Below, piece by piece: positions 57,793 to 64,000 of a DNA stretch of 64,000 nucleotides. Both the position numbers and the translations under genes were made by a program. The notes beneath the pieces are model-generated. The model had not been told where the DNA came from and did no database searches. It saw only the letters and a program-made list of their open reading frames with translations. Each line of letters opens with the position of its first letter. The stretch's first letter is position 1. The DNA is from Astrocystis sublimbata (Eukaryota; Ascomycota; Sordariomycetes; Xylariales; Xylariaceae): the NCBI GenBank assembly GCA_022453515.1, contig JAJNNY010000085.1, positions 60,764-124,763 of the forward strand, in the 5' to 3' direction.

Positions 57793-58994
57793 ATGTCGCT
57801 ATCCTTGAGTGACTTAGCCATGTTGGCCGAGCTGGAAGGCATCAGCAATGATTGGGAAGACGCCTATTCCAAGATGATCAATACAGTATTAGGTGCCGTC
57901 AAGGTCAGCTAATTACTCTGTCTCCATCGATTTTTCCTTCCAATATGCTCGAGATTCGTGATAACACACCTAAGCAAAACAATGCTGCTCTCTCCTCGCC
58001 ATTGGAAATTCACATGGGTTCGTACTGACTTTGAAACTGTACCAGGATCTCGTAGCCAAGAAGGACGAGTTGTTGCCTCGCGAAACCGAAATCCGAAACA
58101 GTATCCCCGAAGTATTGGCAGCTCAGCCTGTTCGCCCTGGACAACCACCATTCATAGTCTTCATACCTTCGGTGATTGGAACTACAACAGGTGACAAGTC
58201 GGCGGCTCTCCACCTCAAAGATGAGCCCGCTACAGACAGCGAGGCGGAGCCTTTCGTCCCAGAGGGCCTGCGTGGCTTATACGAACACAGCAAGACCCAT
58301 CTTCCTGTGCTGAAGCCCCCCACCGTGTCTTCCCTCTCAGGTAACGAGGCCGATAACGGTGACAACAGTGGCAGAATCGGAGAAAGAACTGATGGCGCTC
58401 CTGTCCCTGAGCCTCAATTACTTCAATTCAACATCAACGGAACAGCCACGACTGCCAGCAGCAGCAGGAACCAGGCCTCTTCTGCGGAACAACACAGAAG
58501 CGAAGGAATCGTTATCAGTGACCAGGCAGCTATGAGATCCCGGAAAGCCGGCCTACTCCCTCGACCCAAAGTCACCAAGTTCACACACAAGCCCAACATC
58601 GACTTGGAAGAGGTGAAGCGCGAACGCCTGTGGGTTTTCGAGTGCAAGGTCGGCGTCGGACGCACCAATCCCAAGCCCCAGTTCTACTACCTCGCCCTGA
58701 AGTGTCCTACCGGCTGTCGCTCCCCCATGCTTTCGAAGCACCCGCTTTACCAAGACCGGGCCGAGAAGCACTTCAGAAAATGCGGCGTCGACTTTGTTGA
58801 TGAATATGACATGCTGCGCAAGTATGCACGAATTGGTGAGTACCTTCCCCCGCAACTGTACAAGCAGACCGGGAACTGACATGGCCGTCTCAGTCGTATC
58901 TAGACAACGTATTACACGAGACCAGTTGAAGGCCTGGAACAGTAGCTTGCTCAAGCCGCATGAAGCCCACCTCGAAAGCGAGAACCTTGCGTGA
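57793..58994 (+). CDS. Unknown 333-residue protein with Cys/His C-terminal domain
   Basis: Exons 57793..57903, 58046..58835 and 58894..58994 join to 333 codons. The N-terminal 60 residues are helical (LSDLAMLAELEGISNDWEDAYSKMI, then DLVAKKDELLPRETEIRNSI). The middle 140 residues are acidic and serine-rich, probably unstructured. The C-terminal region is compact: ERLWVFECKVGVGRTNPKPQF, then LALKCPTGCRSPML, HPLYQDRAEKHFRKCGV and, across the last intron, YARIVVSRQRITRDQLKAWNSSL. The order C-x3-C, H, H-x3-C could form one zinc site, but I cannot name the fold. Without the last intron the frame ends early at 58879; the GTGAGT donor and CTCAG acceptor make the spliced end more likely. Possibly nuclear; function unknown. 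Confidence 0.75.
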
Positions 58995-60110
58995 GCTGGC
59001 GGCAAAGTCTCTGACACTGGAAGCATGCTAAGGGCTGGCCCTTAGAGCGCTCGCTAGCATCTGGATGTTACGCGAGAATCATCATTGATTACAGTTTGAG
59101 CGATTGATTTTGTCTTTATGTTTGATTTTCATCTGAGGGCAGATACATACAGTCTGGTACTGCGATAGACCTTTTGACACTTCCCCAATATAGGTTTTGC
59201 AGCAATCGTCGCATGCCCAAGCGCAGAACCATGCAGTCCGGCACTGCGGTGGATCTTTTGTTACGTTTTGATTGTTGCTTTCCAGGTATCAGTTGTTTTT
59301 GACTACACAGCGATGCAGTCAGGTACTGCAATGGATTTGCAGATTCTTCAGAATATTTTTCTTTGATGTATATATTTGATCACAAGAGTACAATGGGGCA
59401 GGCAGGCACTGCGAAGAGCCTTTCAATGTCAAACACAACGCATGAGCATTCACAGTTCTATGCCATCATTGTCAGGTACTATTCGTGTCATAAGCAGCTT
59501 CTGATAATCAATTGAAACTTCTGGGACGCAACAAGATCCGAAAACGTTGTTGCAAGAGGTTTACTCTACCAGTAGTTATCCGTTATGCCAGTTAAATCCT
59601 CGCAGCCTTGGACGTTCCTGTCTCCACACATAGAATGCATTAATGAAGTCAAACTAGGAGATTCTGAATTCAACGCGTACTAGACCTCCTGCAGGCCATC
59701 CATCCAATGCTTGAACCAACGCCATAATCATCACTCTTATCTCTTGAAATGAGCCCCAATACCACGTCCGTATTCTTGCTTCCAGATGACAGGGTCCCGA
59801 CCAGAATATTGAAGAAGCATAAATGGCAGCATCCCGAAGGCATGCTCTCACCAGTCCTTCCCGTAATAATCACGACGTCCTCGTCGCCACTATCATTCGC
59901 AAGTAGATAAACATAGAAAAAGCCAGTCTCATCACCAATACCCTTTCATGCCTTGAACCCATGCATGCAACACGCAACACGCAGCCCGTACTCTCGCTCT
60001 TCGTTCGACTTCGTGCTGTGTCTGTCGTTGCTTCTGAGATTGCTGCCAGCCTTGCTCATGAGTCCCTTTTGTTCCTCTAAACAAGCATTACCTGTACTAT
60101 AATGCCTACT
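58995..60110. other. Intergenic region with degenerate ~82-bp repeat
   Basis: Between convergent genes. Apart from the repeat block at 59147-59421, nothing is recognised. Confidence 0.5.
59147..59421. repeat. Degenerate tandem repeat, about 82-bp period, four copies
   Basis: Cores resembling ATGCAGTCCGGCACTGCGGT followed by a GGATCTTTT-like block start near 59147, 59231, 59313 and 59394. The spacing is 81-84 bp while the intervening sequence is diverged. On the minus strand the cores read as repeated AVPDCM peptides in a short frame, but there is no evidence for a gene. Confidence 0.6.
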
Positions 60111-61353
60111 TCATATGTCCACCTTTGCCAGATTCTCCAGTTGGGCAGTGATTTCCTCCTCCGACTGGCTTGGGGTGCCAAGATGGAGGGTTCGACTCCC
60201 CAAGTTGATATGTAGGGGGAATTCCTCGCGCCGGGACGAAGCTTGAGCACGCTTGGTGGCCTCTCGTTCCACTTTGATGCTGAATTTCATCTCGCCCTCG
60301 GATTTGGTGAATGAAATCGAGAATTCATACCGACCAGGCCGGAATTGCGGCAAAGTCGCGAGGTTATAGCAATCGTATATGTCTAAACGACAGGGACGTC
60401 CGCTGAAGTGACACTGGCATACGAGCCTCAGGAGAGTATGTGAAAATAGTTGGATTTGCACTTTGCCGTCCGGGAAACCCTAAAAACTATACCGGATTAG
60501 TTTGGCTTTGTCTACTTCGATGCTGTTTCGTTGTAGGTAGGTAGTCATTCTTACACGAGAAAACAGGAACTCTCCGGAGTGATTCCATCGACGATCCTTC
60601 GGCTTCTCCCCAACTTTGGTCCCGAACGTCTGCAGGCCAAAGGCAGCCCCTGCTTCGAGAAATCGTTCCACGGATAAAGGATGAGCATACGCGTAAGCGG
60701 CACCCTCGGCGATTCTGGCATTTCTGTGTTTCAAGTTAAGCGCTTGGTCTATTAATGGTCTTCGGAAAGAGTTTGACAAACGTACAGATCGCTCAGACCC
60801 CTGTCGTGGAGAAAGATGGGTGGTTGGAGACCATTATTCGCGCAGAGCTGACGCATCTGGTGTTGCAACCACTTCGACTTCGCCGTACCTCCTGGAAAAC
60901 ATGTTAGGCATAAAAAGGGTGAGCTAGGATTAGTTTGCATTGTGGCCGTACCGGTAACAACAACCTGGGCCTGTCCCCTCGAGTCTTTTGCAGCCTCACG
61001 AATTCTCTCCCGTGCAACATCGAGAGGCTTCTTCATGGCCGAGTTGTACATTTCTGTCACGTCTGCGGATGAACGTTTGATGTGTCCTATGCTGCCATCA
61101 TCCTGTCTGATCTGCCACTTGATACTATTACAACCTTCAATTGTCGTGAGGGTCGACAAGCTTTTGTTGAAGAAGTCAAATATTTGCGACTTCTCAAACT
61201 CCTCCAGTTGGTGTTCTCGGTTTAGATGGAGCTCATCGATATAGCTCTGAACAACTTTGTGTTTGAGCTTTACTAGGTGTTAGTTCTAAAGTAATAGAGA
61301 ATGCATTGCAGAAGCACATACTTGTTCGCACCCTCCTGCAACGGCCGACTCAT
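60111..61353 (-). pseudogene. HSPA12-like Hsp70 gene missing its 5' half
   Basis: Second Hsp70-like gene, present only from the middle of the ATPase domain onward. Predicted exons, from upstream: 61322..61353 (DESAVAGGCEQ), 60952..61267, 60786..60891, 60555..60723 and 60111..60479; phases agree at every junction. Landmarks are IEGCNSIKWQI, AQVVVTGGTAKSKWLQHQMRQLCANNGL, ARIAEGAAYAYAHPLSVERFLEAG and a C-terminal part like that of the complete gene at 54.9 kb (PGRYEFSISFTKSEGEMKF, LGSRTLHLGTPSQ). Upstream a possible exon near 61399-61450 reads LIGNSIPSFFVQPAPN, and beyond about 61460 the DNA turns AT-rich with no trace of the phosphate loop or first lobe. I infer that the 5' part was removed or replaced when the repeat block formed. 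Identity to the complete copy is moderate, so the duplication is not recent. Confidence 0.78.
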
Positions 61354-61539
61354 CTAACCAACAGTTAATAATTTGACAATCGTTCTTCTGGAGCTCAACA
61401 TACCGTTCGGGGCTGGTTGGACGAAAAAGCTTGGAATGCTGTTTCCTATAAGCTAACCGCAGGGGCCACGGGCCATGACCTCACGGGCCACCCAGCCCCG
61501 CGACTTTTCGTGACACCGCGTATTTAATCCCAGCGCAAT

Positions 61540-63060
61540 AACGCAACCACCTTTAACCTTCTCTTGTTATAATTATTATTAATCGAACCGCTTTTTCTCG
61601 CTTTTTATCATAATACCTTTAAATAATTATAATATACGCTATTGGGGTACCCTACGCGACGTTAAACTTAGTATAGCTATCTAAGCCGCGGCTAAGAAGT
61701 GGGCAGTCCTTCGAACCACCTTATAACGCCGTATCGACGGGATTCCTACCAGAAAAGACACTAATAGAAGCCTCTAAGCTTTATTACCTTACCTAGAAGC
61801 CCGATTAGCGTTCTGGGCGATTAGCCAGGCTAAACTAGGCTACGCACCTTTGTTTGTTAAATTCCGGCAGATTACTAACTTACTACTAAGTGCTTCTAGC
61901 GTTACTAAAAGGGTCAGGGAAGTGTAATATCGCGCTTTTCTTAAACGTAATCTAATTATTAAAGCTTTAAGATTATATATAATAGTTTATTTAAAAGTAA
62001 ATAGTACTATAGTTATAAATATTAACTTTTTTTTTAATTGCTTTAAAGTCCTATAGGTTATTAATATCCTATAAGACCGCTAGTATAATACTAATAAAAT
62101 AGGAGTCAGCTAAAATATTAGTAAAGATTACTAGGTAATATACAAGGCTAAAACCCATCTAACACTTAAGAAAAATATCGAAAGAGGCGAATAGATTACT
62201 ATAATGGAGTGTATTTCTGCTAATAGAGTGGTGCTTCCTCCGCTAGTGATTTTGAAAAGCAAAAAGGTCCAACAATAGTAGTTTCCGGAACGGAACCTTA
62301 GATTATAGGACGACTAGCTATTTAAAGCTTCGCCCAAAGGGTGGACTAATAACAATATTACGATAGATTGGCTTAAAGGCCTTTTTATTCCTCATATTTG
62401 TAAGCGGCACAGCAATAGATAAGTAGTTCTGGTCTATAATAGCTACGATTCTTATACAAACGACCTTTTTTTATCGACCTATCTATTAAACAAGGTTTAG
62501 CTAATCTTTTATAAGCCTTACTATAGTTATATTATTTAAGCGTTAAACATAAGAGTCTTTGGGTTATTAAAAAAAAGGCTTCGAAAATATTTTTATAATA
62601 TTCTATTAGCCACCTTAGGAATTAAAGCTATAAAAAAAGATATTATAAGGGCACTCCAGCTAGCGAGGCTCGATATTTTGAACTCTGGGGTTATTACTAA
62701 AGCCTAGGCAACAGCTAGGATCTTTCCTTACGATTATGCAAAGCTGTTATTATCGAAATATATAATCTTAAAAGACAAAGGTGTGGCAAAGGACGCTATA
62801 AATAAGTTAGCTATAAAGGAAAAACCAAAAATACCGGATTTTTTAGTATTCAAGCCTGTAACGACTGCTCTATCCGTAACACTGAGTACAGGGTAGAGTA
62901 GGGGTCTTAGTGGGTTTATGTTCCTAAGGATAAGGGCTAAGCTTATAACAAAGGATCGCTAAGCAATATAAAGTATCGTTCACTAAGTCGTTAGGAGGTT
63001 ACTCCTATTCTAAGAACTGTTAGTATGCTTAAATTAAATAGTAAAATAAGGAAAGACTAG
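61540..63060 (+). mobile_element. RIP-decayed pogo/Fot1-type (Tc1/mariner) DNA transposon
   Basis: One frame can be followed from about 61691 to 62897 without an indel but with many TAA/TAG stops. Its translated blocks match a pogo/Fot1 transposase in order: an N-terminal helix-turn-helix part (AKKWAVLRTTL...RRIDGIPTRKDT, LEARLAFWAISQAKLGYAPL), VVLPPLVILK at 62228, KGWTNNNITIDWLKGLF at 62336, and NSYDSY at 62438-62455 where the family has the catalytic DGHGSH. Each of the changes from DGHGSH to NSYDSY can be explained by a single C-to-T or G-to-A transition, the RIP signature. Near the end KPVTTALSV resembles the FKPLSTAYS region. The element is inactive. Its terminal inverted repeats were not found, so the ends are approximate. 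Confidence 0.8.
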
Positions 63061-64000
63061 ATATATAGGAATACCGTCGAGGCTATATAGTATTTCCTTC
63101 CTTCACACAATTGCTTATCTCTATTATTTCTCAAAGACTGTAGAGACCCGTTTCTGTTGTTTTTTAGAGACCACAGAGATTCTCTATTATATTACAAAAA
63201 TATATTACGTAATATCGAATACCCTTGTATCTAATATTCACGTATCTGTACTTACCTTGCATAACCCTTTGTCATATAGCTACGCTAGGCCTTCCCAACT
63301 GGCCTATCTTACAGTTGGTTCGTAACATTATTCCTCTCCTTTCAAGTTTATTACCCTTAATAAATACTAGTGAGTATCTTTTCCTTTTTTTGGTTTATCG
63401 AATTCTTTTTTTCCCTAGCTTGCCTTCCTTTTCGTATTATGTCTGGTTGTATTACTAAAACTAACCGTAGTATATAGAAAAAATCGTCTACCGAAAGTTG
63501 TTGCAAATTAGTTAAATCTATTAGCTAATTCGGTTTTGAGGTTATACCCTGCTTTTATTGTTTTAATAAAAGTCTTATATATAAAATACTAGAAAATCGG
63601 AATCGGTATAATCACTATAGTAATACAAATATATCTTTTTATAATAGGAATTATATATTGCTGGTTTTTTTTTAGTAAATTTATGCCGAAAAGGATTATA
63701 TTAATAAGGAGCATTATATTACTAAATAATAGCTTTAAAAACTTATTACTTATATTAGTTATTTAGGTTATTAATCTAACTTCCTTTATAAAAGGGGCGT
63801 AAAGTTTATCTAGCATGGTCTTTAGAACCTAGATAAGCTAGAGAAATAAGAGCGTTTAGAGGAGGAGCAGAAGCGAATAGCAGAGGAGTAGGCTTGTTTA
63901 TCCTCGGCTATTGCTTTTTCTGACTTTTCCCTTGGTTCCCCTTCGACTTGGGATCTCGACCCCTCCCTTCTGGCCTTGGTTGGTTAGGATGCTGGAGGAT
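63061..64000. other. AT-rich, RIP-like DNA of unidentified origin
   Basis: Very high TA content continues to 63.8 kb, then composition rises sharply towards the right edge with a GAGGAGGAGCAGAAGCG stretch. Probably further decayed repeat DNA; no transposon family could be read. No gene supported. Confidence 0.5.

Noticed and set aside
1..64000. tRNA, rRNA or CRISPR features
   Set aside because: No cloverleaf with matching A and B boxes and no rRNA core was found; GGTTCGA-like strings lie within coding or unstructured DNA. CRISPR is not expected in a fungal nucleus and no such array is present.

Overview
The window is nuclear DNA of a filamentous ascomycete (Pezizomycotina). The genes carry short introns (about 50-110 nt) with GTRNGT donors and CTNAC-like branch sites. 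The families are fungal: Clr5-ankyrin, DUF3176, DUF2235, NB-ARC/TPR NLR, Zn2Cys6 regulator, HSPA12-like Hsp70. The right end is an AT-rich block whose only recognisable gene is a transposase decayed by C-to-T and G-to-A changes, as expected from repeat-induced point mutation (RIP). I could not fix the class or species. Exon structures were derived by hand from splice signals and reading phase, so boundaries are predictions; where the summed exons gave an intact frame I say so.

Layout. 0.9-3.6 kb: Trf4/PAPD5-like poly(A) polymerase (+). 5.9-8.0 kb: DUF3176 membrane protein (+) with unresolved junctions. 8.9-10.5 kb: DUF2235 hydrolase (-). 13.4-15.5 kb: dead cytochrome P450 (+). 17.3-25.5 kb: immunity-like block with a 1325-residue Clr5-ankyrin protein (+), a HeLo-like protein (-) and a divergent NB-ARC/TPR NLR (+). 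27.4-29.4 kb: MFS sugar transporter (+). 29.8-30.6 kb: ankyrin protein (-). 32.3-33.6 kb: arrestin-like adaptor (+). 35.0-36.5 kb: unknown 487-residue protein (-). 37.7-39.2 kb: truncated P450 with telomeric repeats in an intron (+). 39.3-40.7 kb: Zn2Cys6 regulator (-). 41.3-42.3 kb: NAD-dependent epimerase-like enzyme (+). 42.4-44.6 kb: secreted beta-lactamase-like serine hydrolase (-). 46.3-48.3 kb: RCC1-type RanGEF with a histone H1-like tail (-). 49.7-50.1 kb: small CxC-repeat, metallothionein-like protein (-). 51.0-52.1 kb: GH43 endo-arabinanase (-). 54.3-54.7 kb: small coiled-coil protein (+). 54.9-57.1 kb: complete HSPA12-like Hsp70 (-). 57.8-59.0 kb: unknown 333-residue protein (+). 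60.1-61.4 kb: second Hsp70-like gene lacking its 5' half (-). 61.5-64 kb: RIP-decayed repeat DNA with a pogo/Fot1-type transposase relic.

Most interesting point: the NLR and the HeLo-like protein are transcribed divergently from one 475-bp spacer and share a short FG-x(6,7)-S-x-x-(F/M)-Q-G motif. It occurs once at the extreme N-terminus of the NLR and twice at the C-terminus of the HeLo-like protein. This is the architecture of a fungal amyloid-signalling NLR/effector pair (sensor plus membrane-targeting cell-death executioner). I cannot say without searches whether this motif belongs to a named family. The neighbouring Clr5-ankyrin gene may belong to the same locus.
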